Positions 13,301 through 25,638 are shown, counted from the first letter of the stretch. The stretch is DNA of 64,000 bases from Acanthaster planci (GCF_001949145.1 NW_019091495.1:1393733-1457732), one strand, 5' to 3'. Numbers and translations: made by a program. Notes: generated by a model not told the origin, from the letters alone.

Positions 13301-13968
13301 AAAGATCCTAGTGCTGAGCAGACAACGTAAAGCCGGTCTTCATCGTAGGTGCACTGATTGGTGATTTTTTTGGATCGTTGCGGCCAGCCGAATATTGGAG
13401 GTGATGCAACGACGAAGGAGAGAAGCCATATTGATATGATGGTGAGGAAAGCTCGTCTGTTGGTCTGTTTAGTGGTATATTTTAGTGGGGATGAAATAGA
13501 CCAGAAACGGTTGAGCCCAATTGTGCAGAGATGGAGAATTGAAGCAGTGCAACACGACACGTCCACGAAGATGAAGAAATCGCAAGCAGCACGACCGAAG
13601 TGCCATTTGCCGTCTGACAACTCAACACTCAGAGTTAGAGGCAAGACGAATAGGGCAATGGACAGATCTGCGATAGCCAGAGAGACAAAGAAGAAGTTCT
13701 CAAAGGTTCTCAGTTGACGCTCAAGGAGTACGGCCAGGACTACCAGGGTGTTCCCCAGTGCAATGAAAACTGTGAGGGAGGTGAGAAGCAGCCCGATAGG
13801 CCAACGAATTTGAAGACTAACCTCCTCTTCTGGAAAGAACCCCCAAGTTGTATCATCTTCATCCTCAATGGCAGTAGCTGGAAACGTCAAATTGCTATCG
13901 TTACCAGCGAATCTCAGCTGTCCTGAACCCGAAGAGAAAAGTGATCTGCCGAGCCTCACAGACCACAT
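7304..13968 (-). CDS. biogenic-amine-type G protein-coupled receptor, two exons, NRF instead of DRY
   Basis: A plasma-membrane rhodopsin-class receptor of 417 residues, encoded by exon 1 (13968-12936) and exon 2 (7524-7304), joined across a 5.4-kb intron (donor TTAG|GTAAGAG, acceptor TATATAG|GTCTC) that splits Gly345. Visible marks: N-glycosylation sequons at N23 and N26, G-N in TM1 (N73), L-A-I-A-D in TM2 (D101), C129 with C206 for the TM3-ECL2 disulfide, amine-binding D136 in [11 protein letters not shown]181 in TM4, S218 and S222 before P226 in TM5 (catechol-type serines), a basic third loop, C-W-L-P-F-F in TM6, W-L-G-Y-A-N-S and N-P-I-I-Y in TM7, and C-terminal C415-C416. It resembles the 5-HT, dopamine and adrenergic/octopamine group; the ligand cannot be assigned. 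Oddity: the D-R-Y motif reads N153-R-F-W, while Glu337 (6.30) is kept. The start is the first ATG; a GTG lies just upstream. Confidence 0.9.
10092..10310. mobile_element. MITE-like element with CAGGGGCGGAT-type ends
   Basis: The left end CAGTCGCGCATCCAG and the reverse complement of the right end, CAGGGGCGGATTCAG, are alike, and G/C runs follow inside both. The element is flanked by exact CAAGG repeats (10087-10091 and 10311-10315), consistent with a 5-bp target duplication. No coding capacity. A related pair of ends may lie at about 29071-29285. Confidence 0.6.
11505..11935. repeat. diverged tandem repeat with AAAGTGGCCATCTGCTTTTC motif
   Basis: Variants of AAAGTGGCCATCTGCTTTTC recur near 11516, 11618, 11697, 11777 and 11898, mixed with shared phrases such as TCTGCTTTT, AAGCAGA and TCGAAC.TTTTGA. 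Spacing is about 80-120 bp. It lies in the GPCR intron and is non-coding. Confidence 0.55.
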
Positions 13969-15604
13969 CACGAGTAACTCATGATCGCATCACAGTCGTC
14001 ATATTATTCTACGATAAGACACTCCCTGGAGTAACTTATACGTATATTCATCAAGGAGTAAGGTCGATTGCTACTAATTCATATTTTGCACTCACAATAA
14101 ACAGCCACCTGCAGCCGTCTGTACGAGCTCTTATAACTCTTTCGGTTGCGAATGCGCCGTATGATCGTTTATCCCGTCACTAGTACGGTGCCGTGCTGGA
14201 AAGAGGGATTTCACGAGCGCTGTCTGCGCATGTCTGCATTAAAACTGAAGCTCTCTGTGTTGAACTTCTTCGCGCGCGCCCGCGGAGTCGACACAGTACA
14301 TGCAGTATCTGGTTCGTAAGTGTGGGCGCCACTTCAGTTTAAACCACGCCCACTGCATGTGCAGATACACGACCATCGCAGGTAGTCAATTCGCGGTAAA
14401 TTGCCGTTATTTTTTCTATTAATTTTACGTGTAGAATCATCCTGAAAGACTTTTCCACAAATATTTGCAGCTTGAAAAGTCTGAATTTAACATACCTTTA
14501 TGTATTTTGTATCTTGACTCCTTACTTTCAATCGTCTGATCGTATTAAGAATTGAAGCCGACACATACGGCCCCGTTTTCAAACGCAGAAGTGCGCAGAT
14601 CGAAGCTAAAAGCGTCGTAAAATCAATACAAGACAATTTTCTGTCGTGTCATTTCTAGATTTCAACGGAGTTGCTAATTAAGGGCGTTGAAGCGTCGTCG
14701 TCGGCACCCGGATGTTTCTCCTAATTAATGTGAAGCGCTGGGTGATCTGCAACTAGACTAGAGAGGGCAGTGTCCACTTCAGAAAATCTGATCTATGTAT
14801 ACAAATCACTTGGCTGTGGCTTGAAATTACACACAACTCTATGGGAACCAACCAAGTAACACTGATGGACATCTTGATCCATGTGAAACAAGCGCTCCCC
14901 AATCAAACTGATAATGATATGCTCCGAGCCTGAAGCACGAAAATTTCAATGATATAAATGATCATGGTCTGGATACTTCATAATTATACAAATGTGCTAA
15001 ATTATGGAAAATTGAGGAAACTATGAGGGTATGGGAAAAAATGGAATCAAATTGTATGATTCTTTGATTTGGGGATTATTGTTCACATTATCACAGTAAA
15101 TTGCAGTTTGTGAGATGAATCCGGTAAAATACTGCACAAGAAAGTTATTCCAATTCAATTGCAACCAACTGACAGACACTGTATGTTTATGTTTATCTCT
15201 AAACCTGTACATCTGAGTAAACAGGAATTTCTGTTAAGATCAACCAACAACTAATTCTGCAATAAGCACTGCATCTCCTTGATGTCAGAGTATGAAATAA
15301 TTACAGTTTTGTACAAAAATGGCACAGATGTCATTATTAATAAAAAGCCAGTTTAGAATTTATGAAGAATAAAAACTGTCTTCTGATAATGTTCAGAGTC
15401 ATCTTTATCTCGTCCATTAAGATCCACTTTGGACCTGAAGTTGACAAAATTATCAGAACCTGTTAAATGGAATTCGACAACTGAAAATGTTTTAAAATAT
15501 GTACTATGAAACAATTCGATCCTCTCCTTCCATTCCACACCTACTTCTGGATTTCTGTTTAATAAATAAATTCAGCATCAATTACAGTTCTGAGAGGCAT
15601 CTGT
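13969..15604. other. intergenic: GPCR 5' flank and UPF0390 3' flank
   Basis: No gene seen. The GPCR start codon is at 13968, so its promoter and 5' UTR should lie in about 13970-14700. That stretch is richer in CpG (for example around 14260-14300) than the AT-rich remainder. The UPF0390 gene ends at 15605 and its 3' UTR should run downward from there. Confidence 0.45.
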
Positions 15605-18096
15605 TCATTTCTTTTTGGTACTCTTTTTTCCTCCTAGATCTGGCGATGGAAGATTCAACACCTTCATAGGCCTTGGTTCCCTTGCAGCTGCCATAGCAAC
15701 CACTTCCTTCTCATTATTGCTATCAATTGCCTTCTGCAGATTCTGTTCATAAATATAAATAAAAACTTTATAAATAAAAAGCTGTTTCTAAAATTCCTGA
15801 TAAAAATTGGCAGTTTTCTAAAAAGGGTTCAGTGGAGTCACAGTGTGTGGTGTTTTAGTCTACTTACTGTAAATGGTGCATTTTACTGAGTAGTAGTACC
15901 CTTCTATTTTCACCTTCCCAGGAAGTTGATATGATACACAGCATTTAAATAACACTTGCTGACTCACCAGCCTTGGATTTGTTGCAATTTGTTTGAAGAA
16001 GCCAAAAATCATCAAATACATTCCTCTGTAATATTATATATAACACCAGAATTTGGACAATTTACCATTCAACCTAAACTAATGAGGGTGAAGTATAAAT
16101 CCTGTGAAGCCTTGTCCTAAATATTCAACTCCCCCAACATCTGCCCCTCCCTAATCATTTCTTTCAAGGTTTCTCCTTCCTTACACCACCAGTTGCATAC
16201 ATCAACCCTAACCCTCCCAAATCCTCTATAATCCTTTTCTGCAAAGTGGAAGAATCTGGAGGATTCAGGATGTATGGCAAAAGTGCATGGCTGATTTTGA
16301 AGGATGCCTTGCGTAAAGGTCATGGATTAGACCTTACATGTATGTTGTTTGTGCTTAGTCAAACACAAATTCAGCCCAATATTTCTATTGCATCAACCGC
16401 ACTGCTCAAGAATGCCATTCGCACTGCCTCAACGTAATGACTGGAATTGCCGGAAGATTTTGAAGGATTTGGGAAGTCAGGCACACCTCCAAATGACATT
16501 TTCAAGAAATTTTGGAGGATTTGGGCTGAATGCAATTTTTTCATGTTGACAATTGGAGGATTTCGGAGGATTCAGGATGGTTCCTTGTAAAAAGGCATAG
16601 GGGGTTAGGGTTAACTTCCTCATCATATACATACCTTCTTCAATTTGGACATCTTGACTTCCTTAGCTTTCTTAGGAGCAATATACCGGCCTTAATTTAA
16701 AACAAAGATCAAAGTATAAGCTTATCAGTAAGTGGGATGAATACTATCATACATAAACATCATTATTTATATGATTATGACACATGAATACAGTCTGATC
16801 AGTGTTGGGGTCAAGTCCACAACCTTCAAGGCCAAGGCTGAGTCTGAGGCCAGGATCTCCAAGGCCAAGGCCACGTCTTTGCCATTTGAGTCTGAGGCCA
16901 CGGTCTCCGAGGCGGAGGCCAAGGCCACTTGTTACACATACACGCATAACATAACTACTTTTGGCACTGTTGGCTGGCACACAAGATTCATCTAGATCCA
17001 CAAAAAACTGTTGCCCATGACACTACACAAATATGCCCAATTATTTTGTCCACGGAAAACAACCAAGTGCTGTGTTTCATTGATTAGTTACATTCAGGTT
17101 AACAATGTAAACAATACTACTAAACAAACCTGAATGGGCATAATGAACTCGTGTTTGGCAGGTGTTGAAAAGTTCAATTTTTATATTTCTTTAAACAAAG
17201 TAAGAGTACGGTCATCCATCATCACTAAAAAAGAAAAATATGAAAACTTTAATAGCTCTTAATACATACAAATTCCCCACAAAATAATTTCTCAGTATTT
17301 TCAATTATAAAAACAAGAAGAAAGGCTTAAATGCAGGTTATTAATTCCAAAAAAATATTGTAAGACGGCTTACAGATAGTCGCAGAGTTGCCAAAAAAGT
17401 CCTGCAACCAAATAATTTTGTGAGTGAATGTAACGATTTTTCAACATGAAATGAAAGAAAAAATCAGGAGTGCTTCCAAAAATTATGAGTCATTTTTCTA
17501 GTTCCAGATTGCGAAAATTATTCAGCTAGATTGCCACTACAAAACATTCAATAAGTACATGCAGCCTAATTCACGGAACATTCAATGAAAATAAGAATGT
17601 TCCCTACATGTATTTAGCTTCATCGCGTCATTAGGGAGTCTAGGTACCGTACCATGTATTTGTATACTAAAATAATTCAGGCACATGCACGTTGCAAGTA
17701 CTTTGTCATGATAAAAATTCTGGGGAAGCGGAGAAAACTGACTAAAAATGGGTGCCCTCGAACCAGCCTTGACTGATTCTTTGAGTCCAGAAAGTTCCGA
17801 AGCCAAGGCAAAGACCAAGTCATTGGGTAGCGAGGCTGAGGCCAAGGCTTTGAAAGGCTGGCCTCAAGACCTCCAACACTGAATATGATCTATGGAGAAT
17901 GGTGTAACTGATGACCTTTGCACAGAGAGAAAAGTCAATGATGTCACATAATTTCTTTCATTGTATTTGTCAATCAATAAATCGTCATCCTTTTCTGACC
18001 TTTCTTTACAGCTGTTGCCTTCTTTTTCATATGGGAATGCTTTGCACTCTTCCTGCCCAGAACTTGAATTTTCATTTTTTTTTTCCCTTGTGGCAT
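15605..18096 (-). CDS. UPF0390 family protein (C19orf53/L10K homologue), three exons
   Basis: A small, very basic protein of 96 residues. Exons are 18096-18000, 16690-16635 and 15742-15605, with donors GTCAGA and GTATGT and phases that close exactly. It starts M-P-Q-G-K and has the family core G-R-Y-I-A-P-K-K-A-K at about residues 33-42, followed by K-L-K-K-N-L and a helical segment, then a lysine-rich C-terminus. This follows human C19orf53 (Leydig cell tumour 10-kDa protein homologue), whose core reads G-R-V-I-A-P-K-K-A and then Q-K-L-K-K-N-L. The family has no settled biochemical role; its basic composition suggests a nucleic-acid-associated or nucleolar protein, which is inference. Exon 2 is only 56 nt. 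Intron 1 holds a degraded hAT-like element. Confidence 0.85.
16800..17881. mobile_element. degraded non-autonomous hAT-like transposon
   Basis: The left end is CAGTGTTGGGGTCAAG; the right end, read as reverse complement, is CAGTGTTGGAGGTCTTGAG. Flanking 8-mers AGTCTGAT (16792-16799) and AATATGAT (17882-17889) agree at 6 of 8 positions, as expected for an aged hAT target duplication. Both subterminal zones (16820-16930 and about 17750-17870) are full of AAGGCCAAGGC / GAGGCC repeats in inverted orientation, typical of subterminal transposase-binding repeats. The interior is AT-rich without a transposase. It lies in intron 1 of the UPF0390 gene. Confidence 0.7.
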
Positions 18097-19708
18097 TTTG
18101 CTTGAATTTACTTCCTGTTCATACATAAAAGAAAATATTATTAGGTTAGAGACGGCAGACGGATGCCTTTCTGTGATAGGTGTCTCATTATTTTCATGTA
18201 CAGTGTAGCTGTTGGGTATGATTGTGGATCCGTTGATTGCACTACTCTATCCATCATATTTTCTATTTTTGAACTTTTCTCATTAACACAGCCAGGAATG
18301 TCTATGTAGCTGAAACTGGTCCCCAATTTTGCCACCTGTCAGAAGTCACGTTGGCCAAAATAGGGTCCTCATGCTTATACAGTCAAGGATATTAGCAAGA
18401 AAAGCTGTACAGTTGATCAAGGAGGGATGACAGACTGTACCACAAAATTGACCAATCACTGATCACACCGAAACATACCAAATACATGTATAGCTACATG
18501 TATGTTGCCTGACCAGCTGTATCCCTTGAAGAGCAGCATGTATACAGTGCAGGGGGCTTGTCTATAATGTCCAACCCTGATGTTGCTGACACAGGCTAGT
18601 CTGAGTAACTACGGCATTTGGATATGGTCAGCAACAAGTCCAAATGTTACAAGAGGTGATTTGTAGAGTCCTGGTTACTTGGAATACGGTTACATGTTCT
18701 CATGCCCAACTTAAGTTGGGGATCAAACGCTGCAGGCATGGTACTGGCATCACTGAGCACATGTGCGCATAGTATCATGTTTATAATGTGGCAAACTACT
18801 GAAAAACGTTCCAAATACAGCTGTGCCATTTGCCACATGGTGAACCGTTACCCATACGCAACTGTGGTTTGGCGAAAGCATTCAGCATGAGTACCAGCTA
18901 CTAATTTATACAAGGTGAATAAATTGCCACAACTTATTAAAGCGCAGTTACCATAACCTGATGGCTTACACTGCTTACTACATCATTCATGTGCCTATAC
19001 ACATGCTAATTCCAAACACAGTTACACAGTTACATGTAAGTCAGCCGCTGTCCTAAAATAACACAGTTGGGACCACTAGGGACATAACAATCTCAGCTTT
19101 ATCGCATACTCAGAAAGGGAAAGAGTTTTTATAGGCCTACCCCCAGAAATGTGGGGTACGACATCGATCCGCCTCGCTCCGGTTCGTGGAGCGGGGTGGA
19201 CCCCACAGTTGTACTTGTAAGCCTGCATCATAGACCTACACCATCCCTAATGTATGTGTACCTCCATATGGCCTACACACCCTAGTCCTGCACACAAACC
19301 GAATGAGACTCACTTTATTCTTTACGTGGAACTCTTACGCAAAAGAACAAGCCAAACCACTGTTAAAAGGCATAAATGTCTGTCGTACCTACTGCGATTT
19401 GGAAAAATGACCGAATGGCCTCAGCTTGGCAGGGTACCGTGTAAAAATGTCCAACGTCCTCCGATTTAGCACGTGCTGGCTTTTTCGTTTAGGCTCTGCC
19501 GTGTATTTATAGAAACTGTAAGTGTCAACGCGCAATATTTCAAATTTTTGTTAAATATACATGTAAAATCTTTTGAAAATTAATTAACAATGTTGTGTAT
19601 GCATATTTTTATGTGTTATTAAGCTAAGGAAATTTCATACTTTGAAAGTTTATTTTACTTAAAAGAGAAATGCAACTTCGATGATGTTCAGTTAAATAAC
19701 ATGTAAAC
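18097..19708. other. divergent intergenic region between UPF0390 and GPATCH3
   Basis: A 1.6-kb spacer separating two divergently transcribed genes, so both promoters should be here. No gene is seen. A short G/C-rich palindromic patch sits at about 19140-19210 (CCCCAGAAATGTGGGG followed by CGGTTCGTGGAGCGGGG-type sequence) and resembles the elements at 20854-20905 and 42652-42715. Confidence 0.5.
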
Positions 19709-22700
19709 ATGGCTGCGTCCAGTTCTCACGTCGACGACGAAATCGTCTTCGCCGCTGTGACGAATATTCCAAGTGTATTTCGTTCCAGGGATCTTCGAAA
19801 TTACTTTTCGCAATTTCTTGAGGCTGGTGGATTCCACTGCTTTCATTTCAAACATAGACCTTTGCAGAATCTAACTGAAAATGAGGTCCAAATCGAAGCT
19901 CCAAAAGAAACCAACAGCGTTCCTTGTGCAGCCATATGTGGGCCTCCCCATGGCGTCACAACCCATGGAAGGCAAGGGCATGATGGAAATCCAGTAGACA
20001 GAACTAGAGACCAGAATATGCGAACGATAGCTGGAGCCTGTAAGAAAAAGAAAGGAAAGAATCCCAATGCCGCAAAACGCAATCAACATGAACGGTCATG
20101 CTGTGTCATTCGACTGACAAAATCCAACTTGGAAAAGTTCCTCCAGATGTACAGCAAGAAGAATTGGGTGGACCGTAAAGGTTCACTGATGGCAGAACTG
20201 TGTCACATATCGAGGATAACAGTTCTAGATGATGTCACTGATAAAGAAGGTGACTATTGCAGGCCAATCCATGTTTTGATAAAGTGTTCCATTGATGATG
20301 TGTATTGGATGTCGGGCAGTACAGTTGAGTGTTTACCATCTCAACTTGGGACAGCTCAATTGTTTGGACAACTCAACCAGTGGAACAACAGCATCGTTTA
20401 TCAAGTTATCCATTAAGAAATCTTGACCACACAAGGCATGAACATGATGGAGTGCAGGCATTTACATGTGCATGTATTAACACAGATAAAAGATTGATGT
20501 GTTTGGCAAATTTGTGTATGTCACATTACTTTGTGACGTGGCTTGCTGGGCATGATGTGCACAGATAGTGTTGTACATAAGCACAGATGATCAGTCATTA
20601 GTCTGTCAGTCTGGGAGACAGTGAATTGCCCCCTCCCCACGGCAGGAAATTGTTTTTCTTTTTTTGCTTTTCAAATTTGGAGAAAAAGTGTGGACAAAGG
20701 GATTGTGAAGTGCACATGCTCTCATTAAGAGGCAATTTATCTCACTGGTGGAGTTGTCTGTCCATTTGAGGCATAGATGATTGAGGTGTCTCAAGGGTCG
20801 AGTTGTCCCTAGTTTGGTTGGGAAACTGTTGAGTTGTCCCCCGTACCCTGTCAGTACTCCCAGAACTGTGGGGTCTGACATTGGACCCGACAGTTCTGGG
20901 AGTACCCCGTCATCCAATCAGTCATTATTTTGACTTTCAAGCAATGCTATATGATTGCTACATGTACATGTCTGAGTATTGTATAATACACTACTCAAAA
21001 GAATTAAAGGAACAAGTGAACAGAATGTTTTTGTCATGGTCTATATGGGCTACTATTACTATTAGAACAAGAGGCATTAAAGTTATGTGAAAATTAATGC
21101 TTCTTGTTCTGATGGTAGCCCATATAGACCATGACAAAAACATTCTGTTTTCTTGTTCCTTTAATTCTTTTGAGTAGTGTATATAATTTATTATGTTGCA
21201 CTGAATGTTTCAGATTTTATATTTCTCAAATTTCATAATTCACCTTTGAATGAAAATGTAAACTCTGCCCGTGGAGTGGAGGGAAAATATCGGCTCATTT
21301 GCATTGAATACTTTGATTGCATTCTGCAGTATTTGTTGCTATTCACTGACTGACTGCCGAACTGACTGACCAACTGACCAACTGAACTGACTTGACTGAG
21401 TGATTGGTTTGTAAATGAGTGTCAAGGAAGTTGAAATTGGGAAAAGGTCCGTGATGTTGGTAAAATCTTAATGTCATGAGCATCTGAAACAGCATTTCTT
21501 TTATTGAATTCCTGTTTATTATTAAATGTCCATTTAACTAATATGAGTTTTTATTCATTCAAACCTTTCAAAAAGTTTCTTTTTTTTAAATTACAGAGCC
21601 ACAGTTTACCCCCCAAAAGGACACCTTTTTAAAGTCAAAAAGGAAGCCTGAACGGCCCACACCTATAACAATCAGTACTACAATGCCAAAATCAATACTA
21701 CGTCAGTTACCTGAGCTCAACCCACCTGATATCATGCCCAAAGGAAATGTTGGTACACCCACCTCAGTCTATAGTCAGCTGATCAAAGAGTGTCAATTTC
21801 CACCTTGGCTCATCAAACATCTGGGACTTGTCTTTCCCAAGAGTCAGTCCAACAGAAGATATGGAAATGTAGGATTGGACTATAGTGATACTGTGGTAGA
21901 AACTCTGGTCTCAAGTCAAATGAAGCAGAAGAAGAAAAAGAAGAAAAAAAACAAGCGGAAAAGGAAAGACAGAAGTTCCTCGCCAAGCGAGACAAAGAGG
22001 CAGAAAACAAGACATGAAAGTAGCTACAACAATCAGAGTATTTCACCTCCCAAATCAGATGAGGTGCGTATCTGTTATGCTTTTGTATTGATAATTTTTG
22101 TTTGTGTAACTGCCCAACTCCACCTCATGCGGGAACAAGGGAGGGCATGTTGTCACATACATGTATAACAGTGACATTTGTATAGTGAGAACTCTCTGTG
22201 CATGGGTACAGCTTCATGCATGCCTGGCAATGGGTGCACCGAGCAGTGAGCATATGCACCTGATTTCTCTTGAAATGTTTGGTCCCTGTGTACTGCACTC
22301 CCATCAGCCAGTCTCTTCTTCGCAAATGAGGAGATAGCTCTAGCTAGAGTGGATAGCAAGTTATGATCTTCATGTACTGCAATAATGACAGGCCCAGTCT
22401 TCATTATGATGACTGTACTGTCCCTAAGCAAGGCACTTTGTAACAATAACAATTCAAATCAAAATTATACCATTAATAAATCTACTTCTAATTTCATAAA
22501 TGTGAAATGGCCTTCATGGTTTAAAAAAGATGAAATTTCCATTTCCCTCAGGATAATGATTCAGGTGAGGAATGGGAGCGATATGAAGCCTTACACAATG
22601 ATGTAACCAATCAGGAGAGAACAACTGAGCGTCTGTTTGAGAGCGAGATGGAGGTCACATGGGACAAAGGAAGCAGTGGTCTTGTCTTTTACACTGATGC

Positions 22701-25638
22701 GGCATTCTGGGATAAGCAAGAAGGCGGTAGGTTTTGGAGGTTAATGGAAAATTGGGGCCGAAAGTTAGTTCAAAGGAATTTTGTGTCGAAATGAAGAAAA
22801 CAAATGGTAACTCAGCTATATCACACCTCGTATAATTCAAGTCCGAGTTTTCAGTAACATGCCAAAATTTAATAATCTTCACATTATTTCATTAAAAAAC
22901 AAGGAAGTTGCTTCAATTTTTTCCCATAAAACTTTTGGTTGACAGATTTTGATGAGAAAACTGCTGACGACTGGGATGTTGACATGAGTGGTTACTATGA
23001 TCCAGGTGAGTGCATTGTATTTACTGACTGGGTGGGAATCAGTTACCGCTTTGGAAAATTTCTCAGCTGATTCTTTCAAGACTTAGTCACCTGCCCACTT
23101 GTTGTGACGACAGCAAAAACAATTGGAGACAAGCAGCCTTTTTCTATACAAAATGTACAAACTCCCATTTCACATCAAGCTCTTCTATTTAGTGCATAAA
23201 TCTGTAGTTCCTTTCACATTATTTGGTGTAATGTTAGCTATGTCAGGTAGCACCAAGGTAAAGCAGTTTTTAAAAGTTTGTTAGGAGTGGATAGAAAAGA
23301 TTTTCATCTTTGCTTGGAAGGAAGAGGCAAGTGCATGTGTTTCCATCTTAGATTGATTTCGGTCGAGCCCAGGTTTATATGTACATGTACATACACCTGA
23401 TTCCTTAGCCGGAGGAGATAAAGATGCTCGAGACTTCCTTCAGATGAGAGAGCAACAGAGAAGGCTTGATGGCATCGAGATTGTCAGTGCCTTCAAGCCA
23501 TCATGGAATGCAACAAAAAGACAAATGAAACTTGACAGGCGAAGAGCCAAATTAAAGGTTGCAGCAGAGAAAAGAATTGCTGAGGACCAAGCACGACCTA
23601 TTGGAGCATTTGAGAAACATACCAAAGTAAGAATTTCCATGTCATACTCAAAAAAGTCATACTTGACAATCAGTGTCATGTGGGGGAGTATTCTGTCCCT
23701 TTGAAATGTCAAACTTATCATACATACATGTATTTAACTTCTGATATATCTAAAATATTATTAATTTGACAGTGACCAGTGTTGTAGCTAAGACCATCAC
23801 ATGACCAGACATGAGACTAGTCACAAGTAACGGTGAACAATCACAAAGGAATGCTTTTGTTGCTGTTCATTATAGTTTAGTGACTTGAATTCAGATGGGG
23901 GGGGGGTCTTGTGTAGGTCTTAAGAGGTCTTGACTGCAATACTGCAGGTTATGAGTTGTAACAGTTTCACTATAACCTAACGTCACAAAGTTGAATATTG
24001 TACACAAGCAGAGTGTCTTCGACAAGCAACGAGAGGCTGAAAAACTGAGTAGAATTACACTCTGAAATTTAAATTGATGCTTGTTCAGTGTAAACAGTAA
24101 CTTTTGTTAAGTTTTACCAACAGCACAAAGCACTAAACCATTTTTTCTCAGGGTTTTGGCAGGAAGATGATGGAGGCACAGGGTTGGATGGAAGGTGAAG
24201 GCTTGGGAAAAGATGGAAACAAAGGAATAAGTACAGCATTACACAACGAAGGACAGAACAGCTTTGACAAAAGAGGTTTTGGGTAAGGGTTCTATCTCAG
24301 TCTAACTAGAAGCTTTCCCTCATCAGTAGAGAAGAGATAGGCTTAGTGGGAAAGTTTCAACTGGCTCCAAATACATGCCTTGTACTGATGCAAAGACTGG
24401 ACATTTCAACAGAAATTGGTTGTATGCACTCAGAACGTCTGACGTCGAGTATCCATGAACCTGTGAGCTACAAGCAGTGACTTCCCTTTTAACTAAAAGG
24501 ATGTCACTGCTGTGTAAGGACATGCCATGTCTGGTTCCAAGATGAAGCAGATACCCGATATCTACCTTTCATAATGAAAACAGTTCACCTTTGCTACACT
24601 GTCTGCATTGTTTTCAATTAAGATCTGTTTGGATTCTTTGTTTTTTAGTGTGGTTGATCAGATGAAGCGATTCTCGCTAAGCATCAAAGAGCTAGTAAAC
24701 GTGGATGCTTTTTGTTATTTAACCTGTTTATATGCAAACATTACAGAATAGGCTAAACAGAACCGGTGCAATTGATCACCCAAAATGTTCCATTTTACAT
24801 AAGGAACATGGAAAAGGTATAAAAAACTTCTACTCAATGTGGCAGTTAATGACAATGATAATTAAGGGCACAATATTTCTGCAATAATGACCAAGTTGTA
24901 ACTAGAGTTGTAAACTGAGAATTAGAATGCTTATTCTCAAGGTATTAATTTATTAAACCTAAGTCATGATGACCTTCACACTTCTTTATTATTAATGTTT
25001 TTACCCTAAGAATTGTGTACATGAGAGGCTTTCTCCTTCATGGGGCAGACCCAGTGCAAGCTTAGGCTTTATGTCTGACCTCCCCCATTCTGTTATAAAT
25101 TTAGTTCTTTTTACTTCTATATTACTTAGTAAATTCATCTTGGCCTTTTACCAGACCCCTATCAGGTTTTCAATGTACTAGTTTAATACCATTCTATTAC
25201 ACTTTCATTTTTGTTCATAAATTCCCTTTTGGATGAAAAAATTAAAATAAGTCAGAAATTCATGTTGGCTTAGATGATCAATAATTTAAGTCCAATTTTA
25301 TGAGATTAAAGTGTCTGAGATATTCATGAATTTATTTTGGTAACTTTCAGTTGACATTTTTTGTCTGTTGTAGATATTACGGGAAGCAACTGTTACCTGA
25401 TCAAAGTTCCAATATGTTCCAAGACAATTCCTTCACAAGACCTAAAAAGGGCAAGCGAGCGGTGATTATCTCAACCATCTACGATGACCCAGAGACAACT
25501 GATCCTGTGGAGAGACTTCTCAGATCACAAGGGCCTCACAGTTTAAAATACAGAAACAGTGTCAACTTCACAAAATCCACAGACACTGGTTTAAAGAGGC
25601 TGCAAAGCCTAACACCTGAAGAGAAAAGTTCTCTTTAA
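19709..25638 (+). CDS. GPATCH3: G-patch domain-containing protein 3, seven exons, complete
   Basis: Predicted 618 residues from exons 19709-20249, 21597-22063, 22552-22726, 22946-23005, 23409-23626, 24152-24282 and 25374-25638; all phases close. The N-terminus has the I-P-S-V-F-R-S-x-D-L-R-N-Y-F-S-Q-F segment and F-H-C-F-H-F-K-H-R-P of the family. The middle has Q-L-P-E-L-N-P-P, G-N-V-G-T-P and R-R-Y-G-N-V, then a lysine-rich stretch. The conserved block S-G-L-V-F-Y-T-D-A..F-W and A-D-D-W-D-V-D-M-S follows. The G-patch begins at about residue 488 (G-F-G-R-K-M-M-E-A-Q-G-W..G-E-G-L-G-K). The C-terminus carries I-S-T-I-Y-D-D-P. Human GPATCH3 has the same order; G-patch proteins bind and stimulate DEAH-box helicases, and vertebrate GPATCH3 is reported to dampen RIG-I/MAVS signalling. 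The exon 1 donor (GAAG|GTGACT) was chosen because the frame continues and the family similarity stops; the open frame runs on to 20416. An AATAAA overlaps the stop codon. Confidence 0.92.
20854..20905. repeat. short perfect-arm palindrome
   Basis: Arms GTACTCCCAGAACTGT and ACAGTTCTGGGAGTAC are perfect 16-bp inverted repeats around a 20-bp centre that itself pairs partly (GGGTC/GACCC). It lies in GPATCH3 intron 1. Related but diverged copies lie near 19140-19210 and 42652-42715. Confidence 0.7.
20989..21179. mobile_element. palindromic Tc1/mariner-type MITE with TA duplication
   Basis: A 191-bp element that is nearly one long hairpin. It starts CACTACTCAAAAGAATTAAA and ends with the reverse complement; the arms run about 75 bp with few mismatches and a short AT-rich loop. 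TA flanks it on both sides (20987-20988 and 21180-21181). No coding capacity. It lies in GPATCH3 intron 1. The near-identity of the arms suggests recent insertion or arm correction. Confidence 0.82.
21345..21411. repeat. imperfect ACTGACTGACCA short tandem repeat
   Basis: Runs of CACTGACTGACTG, AACTGACTGACCAACTGAC and similar with 4-9 bp periodicity in GPATCH3 intron 1. A simple low-complexity repeat. Confidence 0.6.

Noticed and set aside
16747-17845. Open frames rich in repeated K-A/E-A or G-L-G/R-L residues on both strands
   Set aside because: They come from the GGCCAAGGC subterminal repeats of the hAT-like element and not from a gene.
20250-20416. Extension of the GPATCH3 first exon to the stop at 20416 as a short protein
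   Set aside because: Family similarity stops at about 20249, where a donor in the phase required by exon 2 occurs; the remainder is read as intron.
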